Position numbers and translations under genes: made by a program
Notes under the pieces: model-generated
Told to the model about the DNA's origin: nothing
Databases searched by the model: none
Seen by the model: the letters and a program-made list of their open reading frames with translations, nothing else
Assembly (NCBI GenBank): GCA_035063785.1
Contig: JAPSFS010000005.1
Coordinates: 62,001-126,000 of the forward strand
Length of the DNA stretch: 64,000 bases
From: Comamonas_C sp026954015
GTDB taxonomy: Bacteria > Pseudomonadota > Gammaproteobacteria > Burkholderiales > Burkholderiaceae_C
Reading direction: 5' to 3'
Shown: positions 33,071-41,677 of the stretch, one piece after another
How the letters are laid out: each line of letters opens with the position of its first letter
Position numbering within the stretch: the first letter of the stretch is position 1

Positions 33071-33910
33071 TCAGCTCGCCCGGCCGTCGCCAAAGTCGTG
33101 CAGCGGCGCCAGCGACGGGAATGCCCCTGCGCGCTGCTCCTTCATCGCCGACACCGCCTCGCGCACGTGGGCGTTGCTCCAGATCGCGCCCTGCATCCAG
33201 CCCATCTGGCGCAGGCCGTCATCCACCGCATGGTCGCGCGCGTAGTGGATCACCTGCTTGGTGCCCCAGATGGCCACCGGCGACTTGGCCGCGATCTCGC
33301 GCGCGCACTGCAGCGCGGCGGCCAGGCACGCCTCGGGTGTGTCGAATACCTCGTTGACCAGCCCGACCTCGCGCGCCCGCGCTGCCGGCATGCGCCGGCC
33401 GGTGTAGGCCAGCTCCTTGACCACGCCCAGTGGCACGAGCTTGGGCAGGCGCTGCAGCGTGCCGACGTCGGCCACCATGCCGATGTTGATCTCCTGGATG
33501 CAGAAGAACGCGTCCTGCGTGGCGTAGCGTATGCACGCCGCCGTCACCAGGTCCACCGCGCCGCCGATGCACCCACCCTGGATCGCGGCGATGACGGGGA
33601 TGCGCAGCGTCTCCAGCCGCGTGAACGTGGCCTGCAGGCGCGCGAGCAGGTCGAAGATGGCCGCGCGCCCCTCGGGGCTGGCGTCGTCCAACTCGATGCT
33701 GCCGCCGAATACCTCCAGCGCCATGCCGGCCGAAAAATGCCGGCCGGTGCTCGAAAGCACCAGGGCGCGTGCCTCGCCGCGCTGGTGCAGCGTATCCAGC
33801 ACCGCATCGAGCTCGCGCCAGAACACCGGGCCCATGGTGTTCATGGCTTCGGGGCGGTTCAGCACGAGGTGGGCGACATGGTCGGTCTGGGCCAGTTCAA
33901 AGCAGTGCAT
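33071..33910 (-). CDS. enoyl-CoA hydratase/isomerase family, dienoyl-CoA isomerase-like
   Basis: This 279-residue crotonase-fold protein carries the motif IQEINIGMVADVGTLQRLPK, very close to the delta3,5-delta2,4-dienoyl-CoA isomerase signature, with the acidic pair (Glu in QEI, Asp in VADVG) used to shift double bonds. HFSAGMALEVF is the oxyanion-hole motif. It probably acts in oxidation of unsaturated fatty acids. It lies 16 bases after dinB and may share its transcript. Confidence 0.85.
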   Translation of the reverse strand: MHCFELAQTDHVAHLVLNRPEAMNTMGPVFWRELDAVLDTLHQRGEARALVLSSTGRHFSAGMALEVFGGSIELDDASPEGRAAIFDLLARLQATFTRLETLRIPVIAAIQGGCIGGAVDLVTAACIRYATQDAFFCIQEINIGMVADVGTLQRLPKLVPLGVVKELAYTGRRMPAARAREVGLVNEVFDTPEACLAAALQCAREIAAKSPVAIWGTKQVIHYARDHAVDDGLRQMGWMQGAIWSNAHVREAVSAMKEQRAGAFPSLAPLHDFGDGRAS

Positions 33911-33926
33911 GGCGGGGGGCTCATGG

Positions 33927-35141
33927 TCAAGGGGTGGATGGGAACAGCGGCAGCTCGGGCTCGCTCTGCACGGCAGCGGCAGGCGAGCCTAGGTCGGCGC
34001 GGCGCGCGAGCGAACCGACGCGCACGCCCAGCAGGCGCAGGCGGCGCGAGAGGTCCGCGCGCTTGAGGCACAGCCCCGCCACCTGGCGGATGCGGCGCGC
34101 GTCGTCGGTGTAGTCGGGCACGGTCTGGTCGCGCGTGACGATCTTGAAGTCGTCATAGCGCAGCTTGATGCCTATCGTGCGCCCCAGGTAGCCTCCACGC
34201 GCGAGGTCGTCCGCCACCTGCTCGCACAGCTCGGTGAAGATGCCGCCCAGCAGCGCGCGGTCGCGCACGGCGTGCAGGTCACGCTCGAACGTGGTCTCGC
34301 GGCTCATGCTCACGGGCTCGCTCGCGGTCTCCACCGGCCGCTCGTCGCGCCCCCACGCCGCATCGTGCAGCCACGCGCCGTGCGTCGGCCCGAACCGCGC
34401 CACCAGCCACGCGCGCTCGCAGGCGGCCAGCTCGCCTATCGTGCGGATGCCGTAGTGCTGCAGCTTCGCGTCCGTCTTGGGGCCGATGCCGTTGATCTTG
34501 CGGCACGCGAGCGGCCAGATGCGCGGCTGCAGGTCCTCGGGCAGCACGATGGCGATGCCGTTGGGCTTGTTGAATTCGCTCGCCATCTTGGCGATCAGCT
34601 TGTTGGGCGCCACGCCCACCGAGCAGGTGAGGCCCGTGGCATCGAAGATGCTTTGCTGAATCCGCCGCGCCAGCACCCGGCCGCCCTCGCGCTGGCCGTC
34701 CGGCGCATCGGTAAAGTCGATGTACACCTCGTCCACGCCGCGGTTTTCCATCACCGGCGCGATCGATACGATCACCTGCTTGAAGCGGCGCGAATAGCGC
34801 CGGTACTCGGCGAAATCCACCGGCAGCAGCAGCGCCTGCGGGCACAGGCGCGCGGCCTTCATCAGGCCCATGGCCGAGCCCACGCCAAACGCACGCGCCG
34901 GGTAGGTGGCGGTGGTGATGACGCCCCGCCCCACGTAGTCCGCCAGGCGCGGAAACGCCTCCACCGCGATCTCGTGCAAGCGCCCCGCCCAGGCCCGGCT
35001 GCGCGCCAGGTCCTCCTCGGTGGGCGCGCCGCCGATCACCACCGGCAGCCCCTTGAGCTGCGGATAGCGCAGCAGCTCGACGGACGCATAGAAGGCGTCC
35101 ATGTCGAGGTGGGCGACGCGGCGTGGAAGCGGCGGGTTCAC
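33927..35141 (-). CDS. dinB: DNA polymerase IV (Y family)
   Basis: The 404-residue translesion polymerase begins with the catalytic motif HLDMDAFYASVE (Asp13 metal ligand) and has VDEVYIDFTD as the second metal site, GVAPNKLIAKMASEFNKP, and helix-hairpin-helix INGIGPKT. A lineage-specific stretch after PVVIGGAP is longer than in E. coli. The C-terminus LPLFPS resembles a beta-clamp-binding peptide. The start is GTG; no SOS (LexA) box was seen. It follows the oxidase gene by 10 bases, an unusual operon partner. Confidence 0.93.
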   Translation of the reverse strand: MNPPLPRRVAHLDMDAFYASVELLRYPQLKGLPVVIGGAPTEEDLARSRAWAGRLHEIAVEAFPRLADYVGRGVITTATYPARAFGVGSAMGLMKAARLCPQALLLPVDFAEYRRYSRRFKQVIVSIAPVMENRGVDEVYIDFTDAPDGQREGGRVLARRIQQSIFDATGLTCSVGVAPNKLIAKMASEFNKPNGIAIVLPEDLQPRIWPLACRKINGIGPKTDAKLQHYGIRTIGELAACERAWLVARFGPTHGAWLHDAAWGRDERPVETASEPVSMSRETTFERDLHAVRDRALLGGIFTELCEQVADDLARGGYLGRTIGIKLRYDDFKIVTRDQTVPDYTDDARRIRQVAGLCLKRADLSRRLRLLGVRVGSLARRADLGSPAAAVQSEPELPLFPSTP

Positions 35142-35151
35142 ACCGCTATTG

Positions 35152-36315
35152 TCAGGCGCTGGGGTAGGTGCCAGGCACGAGGATGGAGCGGTCCACCGTC
35201 CGGATATCGGTATGGCCGCAGAACGCCATGCTGGTATCGAGCTCCTTGTGCAGCAGCTGCAGCGCCTTGGTCACGCCCGCCTCGCCGAACGCCCCCAGGC
35301 CATAGACCATCGCGCGGCCGATCAGGATGCCGCGCGCGCCCAGCGCCCAGGCGCGCAGGATGTCCTGCCCGGTGCGGATGCCGCCGTCCATCCAGACTTC
35401 CAGCTTGTCGCCCACCGCGGCGACGATCGCGGGCAACTGGCGGATGCTCGACGGCGCCCCATCGAGCTGGCGCCCGCCGTGGTTGCTCACGATGATCGCG
35501 TCCGCCCCGTGCTGCGCGGCAAGCACCGCGTCCTCGACCTCCATGATGCCCTTGAGCACGAGCTTGCCGCCCCACTGCGCCTTGACCCATTCGACGTCGT
35601 CCCACGACAGCGTCGGGTCAAACTGCTCGTTGGTCCACGACGCCAGCGACGACATGTTCTCCACCCCCGCCACGTGCCCGACGATGTTGCCGAAGCTGCG
35701 GCGCTTCGTCCCCGCCATGCCCAGGCACCAGCGCGGCTTGGTGAGGAGGTTGACGATGTTGGCAAGCGTCGGCCTGGGCGGCGCCGACAGGCCGTTCTTG
35801 ATGTCCTTGTGGCGCTGGCCGATGACCTGCAGGTCGAGCGTGAGCACGAGCGCGCTGCACCCCGCCTTTTTCGCGCGCCCGATCATGCGCGCCATCGACT
35901 CGCGATCGCGCATGAGGTAGAGCTGGAACCAGAACGGCGCCGAGGTGTGCTCGGCGATGTCCTCGATCGAGCAGATGCTCATCGTCGAGAGCGTGAACGG
36001 CACGCCGAATTTTTCCGCGGCCCTGGCCGCGAGGATCTCGCCGTCGGCGTGCTGCATGCCCAGCATGCCCACGGGCGCCAGCGCCACCGGCATGGCCACC
36101 TTCTGCCCCACCATCGTCGCCGCGGTGCTGCGGTTTTCCATGTTCACCGCGACGCGCTGGCGAAACAGTATCGTCTGCAGGTCCGCGCTGTTGGCGCGGT
36201 AGGTGCTCTCGGTCCACGAGCCGGTGTCGGCATAGTCGTAGAACATGCGCGGCACGCGGCTTTGCGCCACCACGCGCAGGTCCTCGACGCAGGTCATCTT
36301 GTCTAGCTGGGGCAT
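35152..36315 (-). CDS. FMN-dependent alpha-hydroxy-acid oxidase (LldD-like)
   Basis: The 387-residue TIM-barrel flavoprotein resembles L-lactate dehydrogenase LldD. Typical blocks are RVPRMFYDYADTGSW, the FMN-binding VALAPVG, and SNHGGRQLDGAPSS with the catalytic histidine and substrate-binding arginine. VWMDGGIRTGQD and GARGILIGRAMVYGL bind the phosphate. The substrate could be lactate or another 2-hydroxy acid. It leads a likely operon with dinB and the dienoyl-CoA-isomerase-like gene. Confidence 0.9.
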   Translation of the reverse strand: MPQLDKMTCVEDLRVVAQSRVPRMFYDYADTGSWTESTYRANSADLQTILFRQRVAVNMENRSTAATMVGQKVAMPVALAPVGMLGMQHADGEILAARAAEKFGVPFTLSTMSICSIEDIAEHTSAPFWFQLYLMRDRESMARMIGRAKKAGCSALVLTLDLQVIGQRHKDIKNGLSAPPRPTLANIVNLLTKPRWCLGMAGTKRRSFGNIVGHVAGVENMSSLASWTNEQFDPTLSWDDVEWVKAQWGGKLVLKGIMEVEDAVLAAQHGADAIIVSNHGGRQLDGAPSSIRQLPAIVAAVGDKLEVWMDGGIRTGQDILRAWALGARGILIGRAMVYGLGAFGEAGVTKALQLLHKELDTSMAFCGHTDIRTVDRSILVPGTYPSA

Positions 36316-36373
36316 GGTCCACCCTGGGTTATTGGCATCACGCCAGTCAGCCCGGCGCGCTGCGGCATGCGGT

Positions 36374-37357
36374 TCAGGCGCGCACCGCGACGATCACGCG
36401 CCCGCGCACCTTGCCCGCCAGCATCTCTGGCGCGAGTGCGGGCACGTCGGCGAGCGCAACCTCCTGCGTCACCACGTCGAGCTTGGAAAGATCGAGGTCG
36501 CTAGCAAGGCGCCGCCAGGCTTCCAGCCGCTCGGCACGCGGCGCCATCACGCTGTCCACCCCCACCAGCGTCACGCCGCGCAGGATGAAGGGCGCCACGG
36601 TGGCCGGGAAGTCCATGCCCGAAGCGAGGCCGCAGGCGGCGACCGTGCCACGGTAGCGCATCGCGGCGCAGACGTTGGCCAGCACGTGGCCGCCCGCCAC
36701 ATCGATCGCACCGGCCCACTGCTCCCTGGCGAGCGGCTTGCCCGGCGCGCTCAGGCTCGCGCGCTCGACGATGTGCTGAGCGCCCAGGCCCTTGAGATAA
36801 TCGGCCTGCTCGGCACGGCCCGTCACCGCGCTCACTTCATAACCGAGCTTGGCCAGCACCGCCACCGCGACGCTGCCCACGCCACCGGCCGCGCCGGTCA
36901 CCACCACGGGGCCGGACGCAGGCGTGACGCCGCGACGCTCCAGCGCCATCACGCACAGCATCGCGGTGTAGCCTGCGGTACCTATGCCCATCGCCTGCTT
37001 GAGCGAGAACGGCGCCTGCAGCGGCACCAGCCAGTCGCCGTTGACGCGCGCCCGCTCAGCCAGCCCGCCCCAGTGCTTTTCCCCGACGCCCCAGCCGTTC
37101 AGGACCACCGAGTCGCCCGGCTTGCAGGCGGGGTGCGACGAGGTTTCCACCACGCCCGCGAAATCGATGCCTGGCACCATGGGGAACTGGCGCACCACGG
37201 GCGATGCGCCGGTGATCGCGAGCGCATCCTTGTAGTTGAGCGTGGAGTACGCCACGCGCACCGTCACATCACCCTCGGGCAATTGCTCGGGGTTGATGCC
37301 ACGCAGGTCGGCCGTGTACCGCCCGTCCTGCTTGTCGATCCAGATGCCTTGGAACAT
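36374..37357 (-). CDS. acuI: acrylyl-CoA reductase AcuI / YhdH family quinone oxidoreductase
   Basis: This 327-residue zinc-free medium-chain reductase matches YhdH/AcuI, which reduces acryloyl-CoA with NADPH. YSTLNYKDALAITG, PMVPGIDFAGVV, LNGWGVGEKHWGGLAE and the nucleotide fold VTGAAGGVGSVAV are visible. No structural zinc cysteines are present, as in this branch. The ATG at 37357 has GGAGG 8 bases upstream; longer frames run into the aroG end. Confidence 0.9.
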   Translation of the reverse strand: MFQGIWIDKQDGRYTADLRGINPEQLPEGDVTVRVAYSTLNYKDALAITGASPVVRQFPMVPGIDFAGVVETSSHPACKPGDSVVLNGWGVGEKHWGGLAERARVNGDWLVPLQAPFSLKQAMGIGTAGYTAMLCVMALERRGVTPASGPVVVTGAAGGVGSVAVAVLAKLGYEVSAVTGRAEQADYLKGLGAQHIVERASLSAPGKPLAREQWAGAIDVAGGHVLANVCAAMRYRGTVAACGLASGMDFPATVAPFILRGVTLVGVDSVMAPRAERLEAWRRLASDLDLSKLDVVTQEVALADVPALAPEMLAGKVRGRVIVAVRA

Positions 37358-37418
37358 GTCAGCCGCCTCCTCGTCTCCTGTCGCCCATGCACAGGTGCAC
37401 ATGAGCCGGCAGGCGAGC

Positions 37419-38576
37419 TTACACCGACGCTTCCACCTCCGTCTGCGTGGCGGCCGGGGTCTTCTCGCGTCGCACCTGCACCGCGTTGGCCAGCGTCTCC
37501 AGGCAGGCGAGCGAGTCTTCCCAGCCCAGGCAGGCATCGGTGATGCTCTGGCCGTACACGAGCGCGTGCGGATCGTCCTTGCCCGGCGTGAACTTTTGCG
37601 CCCCCGGCACCAGCGCGCTTTCGATCATCACGCCGAAGACGCTGTGTGAGCCCCCTTCAAGCTGCCCCGCGATGTCGCGCACCACATCGCGCTGGCGTTC
37701 GTGCTGCTTGCGGCTGTTGGCGTGGCTGCAGTCGACCATCAGCGACGGCGGCAACCCCGCGGCGGCCAGGTCCTTGCACGCCGCCTCGACGCTGGCCGCA
37801 TCGTAGTTCGGCGCCTTGCCACCGCGCAGGATCACGTGGCAATCCTGGTTGCCGCTGGTGTGCACGATCGCCACCTGCCCGTTCTTGTGCACCGAGAGAA
37901 AGTGGTGGCCGCGGCTGGCGGACTGGATCGCGTCGGTGGCGATGCGCACGTTGCCGTCGGTGCCGTTCTTGAAGCCGATGGGCGCCGACATGCCCGAGGC
38001 CAGCTCGCGGTGCACCTGGCTCTCGGTGGTGCGCGCACCGATCGCGCCCCAGCTGATGAGGTCGCCGATGTACTGCGGGCTGATGGTATCGAGCAGCTCG
38101 CTGGCCGCGGGCACGCCCAGGCGGTTGATGTCAATGAGCAGCTCGCGCGCGATGCGCAGGCCCTCGTCAATGCGGTAGCTGCCGTCGAGGTAGGGGTCGT
38201 TGATGAGGCCCTTCCAGCCCACCGTGGTGCGCGGCTTCTCGAAGTACACGCGCATCACGATCTCCAGCCGGTCCTGGTACTGCGCACGCACCGCGCGCAG
38301 CTTGTGCGCGTACTCCAGCGCGGCGGCCGGGTTGTGGATCGAGCACGGGCCGACGATCACCAGCAGCCTGTCATCCTCGCCCTTGATGATGCGGTGGATG
38401 CGCCGGCGCGTGTCGGCGATCAGCGTCTCGACGGCGGTGCCGCGGATCGGGAAGAACCGGATCAGGTGTTCGGGAGGAGGCAGCACGGTGATGTCCTGGA
38501 TGCGTTGGTCGTCGGTGGCGCTCGTCGTGGGCGCGCCGTACTGCCAGGTGTCGTTCTTGCTGCTCGGGGGAGTCAT
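37419..38576 (-). CDS. aroG: 3-deoxy-7-phosphoheptulonate (DAHP) synthase, class I
   Basis: The 385-residue enzyme condenses phosphoenolpyruvate and erythrose 4-phosphate, the first step to Phe, Tyr and Trp. IVGPCSIHNP, RVYFEKPRTTVGWKGLINDP, IGARTTESQVHRELASG, and VDCSHANSRKQ are the conserved metal- and substrate-binding blocks. It belongs to the AroFGH family, which is feedback-inhibited by an aromatic amino acid; which one cannot be read here. An aromatic leader peptide and attenuator precede it. Confidence 0.96.
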   Translation of the reverse strand: MTPPSSKNDTWQYGAPTTSATDDQRIQDITVLPPPEHLIRFFPIRGTAVETLIADTRRRIHRIIKGEDDRLLVIVGPCSIHNPAAALEYAHKLRAVRAQYQDRLEIVMRVYFEKPRTTVGWKGLINDPYLDGSYRIDEGLRIARELLIDINRLGVPAASELLDTISPQYIGDLISWGAIGARTTESQVHRELASGMSAPIGFKNGTDGNVRIATDAIQSASRGHHFLSVHKNGQVAIVHTSGNQDCHVILRGGKAPNYDAASVEAACKDLAAAGLPPSLMVDCSHANSRKQHERQRDVVRDIAGQLEGGSHSVFGVMIESALVPGAQKFTPGKDDPHALVYGQSITDACLGWEDSLACLETLANAVQVRREKTPAATQTEVEASV

Positions 38577-38612
38577 GTCGGTTTCCTTGGTGGGTGGTCT
38601 GGATGCAAGCCA

Positions 38613-38650
38613 CAAAAAAACCGCCGGGCGAGGATCGCTGCGGCGGTTTT
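38613..38650 (-). terminator. aroG attenuator terminator
   Basis: On the minus strand AAAACCGCCG pairs with CGGCGGTTTT (10 bp, 14-base loop) and the T run continues to seven. It lies between the leader peptide and aroG. Its left arm (AACCGCC) can instead pair with GGCGGTT at 38695-38689, which overlaps the Gly-Gly-stop codons of the leader, giving an antiterminator. Confidence 0.85.
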
Positions 38651-38686
38651 CTTGATGAGTAGGGGCTCAATACATGCGCGTGCCTC

Positions 38687-38743
38687 TCAACCGCCTTGGG
38701 TCGAGAACCAAAAGTAAAAGTAGAACGCGCGATGCGTGGCCAT
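38687..38743 (-). CDS. aromatic amino acid leader peptide for aroG attenuation
   Basis: A short frame of 18 codons encodes MATHRAFYFYFWFSTQGG. Seven consecutive aromatic codons (Phe-Tyr-Phe-Tyr-Phe-Trp-Phe) are followed by a stop that overlaps the antiterminator arm. If charged Phe, Tyr or Trp tRNA is short, a ribosome stalled on these codons would leave GGCGGTT free to pair with the terminator's left arm, so transcription runs into aroG. If translation finishes, the ribosome covers that arm and the terminator forms. The function is inferred, but all parts are directly visible. Confidence 0.85.
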   Translation of the reverse strand: MATHRAFYFYFWFSTQGG

Positions 38744-38749
38744 GCGCTC

Positions 38750-38755
38750 AATGTA
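38750..38755 (-). promoter_or_regulatory. candidate promoter for the aroG leader transcript
   Basis: TACATT with TTGTTG 18 bases upstream on the minus strand. Transcription would start at or just before the leader ATG at 38743, making a leaderless or nearly leaderless mRNA. The remaining bases to tldD (38774-38986) hold no gene I can support; a promoter further up cannot be excluded. Confidence 0.4.
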
Positions 38756-38986
38756 GCACGAGATGCGGCAGTGCAACAAACTGCGTTGCCGCCACGCTAC
38801 AGGCTCTAAGGCAAGGCTGCATCCATCCCCGCGATGCGGCGCGCCCTGCATGGGGATGGGATGCAAGACGCAAGGCGCAGCCATGGTGTGGTGGCCATGG
38901 CGAGCATTTGCAACGCCGCAGACCGCCCCAGGCAGCGGTGCGACGCGCACAAGGGACTGGTTCAGCGTTGGCCCTAAATGAGTCCC

Positions 38987-40456
38987 TCAAGCGGTGCCGC
39001 CCACGGTGAGCGCATCGATGCGCAGCGTCGGCATGCCCACACCCACCGGCACGCTCTGGCCCTCCTTGCCGCAGGTGCCCACGCCGCTGTCGAGCCGCAG
39101 GTCGTTGCCGATCATGCGGATCTTCTTGAGCGCGTCGGGGCCGCTACCCACGAGCGTTGCGCCCTTGACGGGGTAGAGCAGCCTGCCGTCTTCCACCCAC
39201 CACGCCTGGCTCGCCGAAAACACGAACTTGCCGCTCGTGATGTCCACCTGCCCGCCGCCGAAGTTGGTCGCGTACAGACCTTTCTTGATGCTCGCGACGA
39301 TCTCCCGCGGATCGTGCCCGCCCGCGAGCATGTAGGTGTTGGTCATGCGCGGCATGGGCACGTGCGCATAGCTCTCGCGCCGACCATTGCCGGTGCGCGG
39401 CACGCCCATGAGGCGGGCGTTGAGCGCATCCTGCATGTAGCCCTTGAGGATGCCGTCCTCGATCAGCACGTTGCGCTGTGTCGCGTGCCCTTCGTCGTCG
39501 ATGTTCAGCGACCCGCGCCGGTCGGCGATCGTGCCGTCGTCCAGCACCGTCACCCCCCTGGCGGCCACACGCTCGCCGATGCGGCCGCTGAAGGTGCTCG
39601 AGCCCTTGCGATTGAAATCGCCCTCCAGACCGTGGCCCACCGCCTCGTGCAGCAGCACACCGGGCCAGCCGGGGCCGAGCACCACCGTCATCTCGCCCGC
39701 GGGCGCAGGGCGCGATTCGAGGTTGGTGAGCGCCGCCTGCACGGCATCGTTCACGTACCCGTCGATCTGCGCTTCGGTGAAATACGCGAGACCGAAGCGC
39801 CCGCCGCCACCGGCCGAGCCCACCTCACGCCGACCCCCCTGCTCGGCGATTACCGTCACCGACAGCCGTACGAGCGGGCGCACGTCGGCCGCGAGCGTGC
39901 CGTCCGCGCGCGCCACCAGCACCACGTCGTACTCGCTCGCCAGGCCCGCCATCACCTGCACCACGCGCGGATCCCTGGCGCGCGCGCGCTGCTCCACGCG
40001 CTCGAGCAACCGCACCTTGGCGCTGCTGTCGAGGCTGGCGATCGGGTCCTCCGCGGGATAGAGTCGACGGCTTTTGACTATCTTTTCAGAAGCTGCTCGC
40101 GCCCGCCTGCTCTGTGCTGCAGCCGAAATAGACCGTACAGTGCGCGCGGCGTCGAGCAGCGACGCCTCGGAGATGTCGTCCGAATAGGCAAACGCTGTCT
40201 TCTCGCCGCTCACGGCGCGCACGCCCACGCCCTGGTCGATCGAGAACGACCCCGTCTTGACGATGCCCTCCTCCAGGCTCCAGCCCTCGCTGCGCGTGTA
40301 TTCAAAGTACAGGTCGGCATCATCGACGCGGTGCGCGCGGATTTCCGCCAGCGCCCGTGCCAAATGGGTTTCATCGAGCCCGAAAGGCTCCAGCAGCAGC
40401 GCGCGCGCCGTGGCCAGGCGCTCTATCGTCGGTTCGCGTGAAATCATGGATGGCAT
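38987..40456 (-). CDS. tldD: metalloprotease TldD
   Basis: The 489-residue protein is the TldD half of the TldD/TldE protease that trims peptides such as microcin B17 precursor. The metal-binding HEAVGHGLEGD (HExxxH) lies near residue 265. GVGVRAVSG near the N-terminus and MPRMTNTYMLAG, FGGGQVDITSGKFVFSASQ near the C-terminus are conserved. Residues about 110-130 (AAQSRRARAASEKIVKSRR) are encoded by an AT-richer stretch like the dispersed repeat. The ATG at 40456 is used; one three codons on is possible. Confidence 0.93.
   Translation of the reverse strand: MPSMISREPTIERLATARALLLEPFGLDETHLARALAEIRAHRVDDADLYFEYTRSEGWSLEEGIVKTGSFSIDQGVGVRAVSGEKTAFAYSDDISEASLLDAARTVRSISAAAQSRRARAASEKIVKSRRLYPAEDPIASLDSSAKVRLLERVEQRARARDPRVVQVMAGLASEYDVVLVARADGTLAADVRPLVRLSVTVIAEQGGRREVGSAGGGGRFGLAYFTEAQIDGYVNDAVQAALTNLESRPAPAGEMTVVLGPGWPGVLLHEAVGHGLEGDFNRKGSSTFSGRIGERVAARGVTVLDDGTIADRRGSLNIDDEGHATQRNVLIEDGILKGYMQDALNARLMGVPRTGNGRRESYAHVPMPRMTNTYMLAGGHDPREIVASIKKGLYATNFGGGQVDITSGKFVFSASQAWWVEDGRLLYPVKGATLVGSGPDALKKIRMIGNDLRLDSGVGTCGKEGQSVPVGVGMPTLRIDALTVGGTA
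40079..40130 (+). repeat. possible repeat-derived segment inside tldD
   Basis: TATCTTTTCAGAAGCTGCTC, GCGCCCGCCTGCTCTG, TGCTGCAGC: AT-rich ends and AGCTGC..GCGC resemble the dispersed family and the stretch in sppA. It stays in frame and encodes a basic, alanine-rich loop. Weak evidence. Confidence 0.35.
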
Positions 40457-40469
40457 TGTCCTATACCGT

Positions 40470-41645
40470 TCATAGAGGCGCAGGCAGCCCCTCGGGTTCT
40501 TGGCGCTCGGCCTTGGCCACCGACATCAACACCCCGAGCGCGAGCCCGAGCGAGAGCGCGGCCGTGCCGCCATAGCTCACGAAGGGCAGCGGCACGCCGA
40601 CGACGGGCAGCAGGCCGCTCACCATGCCCATGTTGACGAAGGCGTAAGCGAAGAAGATCACCGCCACCGCGCCCGCGACGAGGCGCGAGAACAGCGTCGG
40701 CGCCCGCGCCGCGATGGCCAGGCCGCGCCAGACCAGCAACATGAAGCAGACGATCAGCACCAGGTTGCCCACGAGCCCGAACTCCTCGGAGAACGCGGCG
40801 AAGATGAAGTCCGTCGTGCGTTCGGGGATGAATTCCAGGTGCGTCTGCGTGCCCGACATGAAGCCCTTGCCCCAGAAACCGCCCGAGCCGATTGCGATCA
40901 TCCCCTGGATGATGTGAAAGCCCTTGCCCAGCGGATCACGCGAGGGATCGAGCAAGGTGCACACGCGCTGCTGCTGGTAGTCGTGCAGCAGCGGCCACTG
41001 CACCCCCTGCGCGCACCACTGCGGCTCGAACCACACCAGCAGCCCTATGCCCACGGCCCCGAGCAGCAGCGGCGGCAGCACGAGCTTCCAGGGCAACCCG
41101 GCAAAGAAGATCACCGACAGGCCGGCCGCGAGCACCAGCAGCGCGGTGCCCAGGTCGGGCTGCTTCATGATGAGCCCCACCGGCAGCGCCAGCAGCGCCA
41201 GCGCCACCACGAAATCGAGTGCCCGCAGCTGCCCTTCGCGCCGCTGGAACCACCACGCGAGCATCAGCGGCATCGCGATCTTCAGGAGCTCGCTCGGCTG
41301 CACCACGACACCCAGGTTGATCCAGCGCTGCGCGCCCTTCTTGGTGATGCCGAAGACTGCCACCGCCACCAGCAGCGCCACGCCCACGGCGTACAACGGC
41401 ACGGCCAGTGCCATGAGCCGCTGCGGCGGTACCTGCGCGACGATAAAGAGGATGCCCGCGGCCAGCAGCAGGTTGCGCACGTGGTCGGCGAAGCGGTTGG
41501 CAAAATCGTAGCCCGCCGAATACATCGCCACCAGCCCGATGCCCATGAGCGCCAGCACGAGGAGCAGCAGCGGCAGATCAAAGCCACGAAACAGCGGCGC
41601 GATGCGCTGCAGCAGCGTGGGCTGGTCGAACGTGGCGGGAGACAT
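40470..41645 (-). CDS. rodA: peptidoglycan glycosyltransferase RodA (SEDS family)
   Basis: This 391-residue membrane protein with about ten transmembrane segments polymerises lipid II during cell elongation. Conserved blocks are GAQRWINLGVVVQPSELLKIAMP, IMKQPDLGTALLVL, GSGGFWGKGFMSGTQTHLEFIPERTTDFIF and the C-terminal LPFVSYGGTAAL. The usual mreBCD and mrdA genes do not lie directly upstream in this window; remnants of a sensor kinase do. It is 13 bases before tldD. Confidence 0.95.
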   Translation of the reverse strand: MSPATFDQPTLLQRIAPLFRGFDLPLLLLVLALMGIGLVAMYSAGYDFANRFADHVRNLLLAAGILFIVAQVPPQRLMALAVPLYAVGVALLVAVAVFGITKKGAQRWINLGVVVQPSELLKIAMPLMLAWWFQRREGQLRALDFVVALALLALPVGLIMKQPDLGTALLVLAAGLSVIFFAGLPWKLVLPPLLLGAVGIGLLVWFEPQWCAQGVQWPLLHDYQQQRVCTLLDPSRDPLGKGFHIIQGMIAIGSGGFWGKGFMSGTQTHLEFIPERTTDFIFAAFSEEFGLVGNLVLIVCFMLLVWRGLAIAARAPTLFSRLVAGAVAVIFFAYAFVNMGMVSGLLPVVGVPLPFVSYGGTAALSLGLALGVLMSVAKAERQEPEGLPAPL

Positions 41646-41677
41646 GGGCGCGCGATTATCCCAGCCACCCGTCCCAC

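Noticed and set aside
38687..38950. An 87-residue frame containing the aromatic leader
   Set aside because: Only the last 18 codons make sense as a leader; the upstream part is unsupported and overlaps the candidate promoter.
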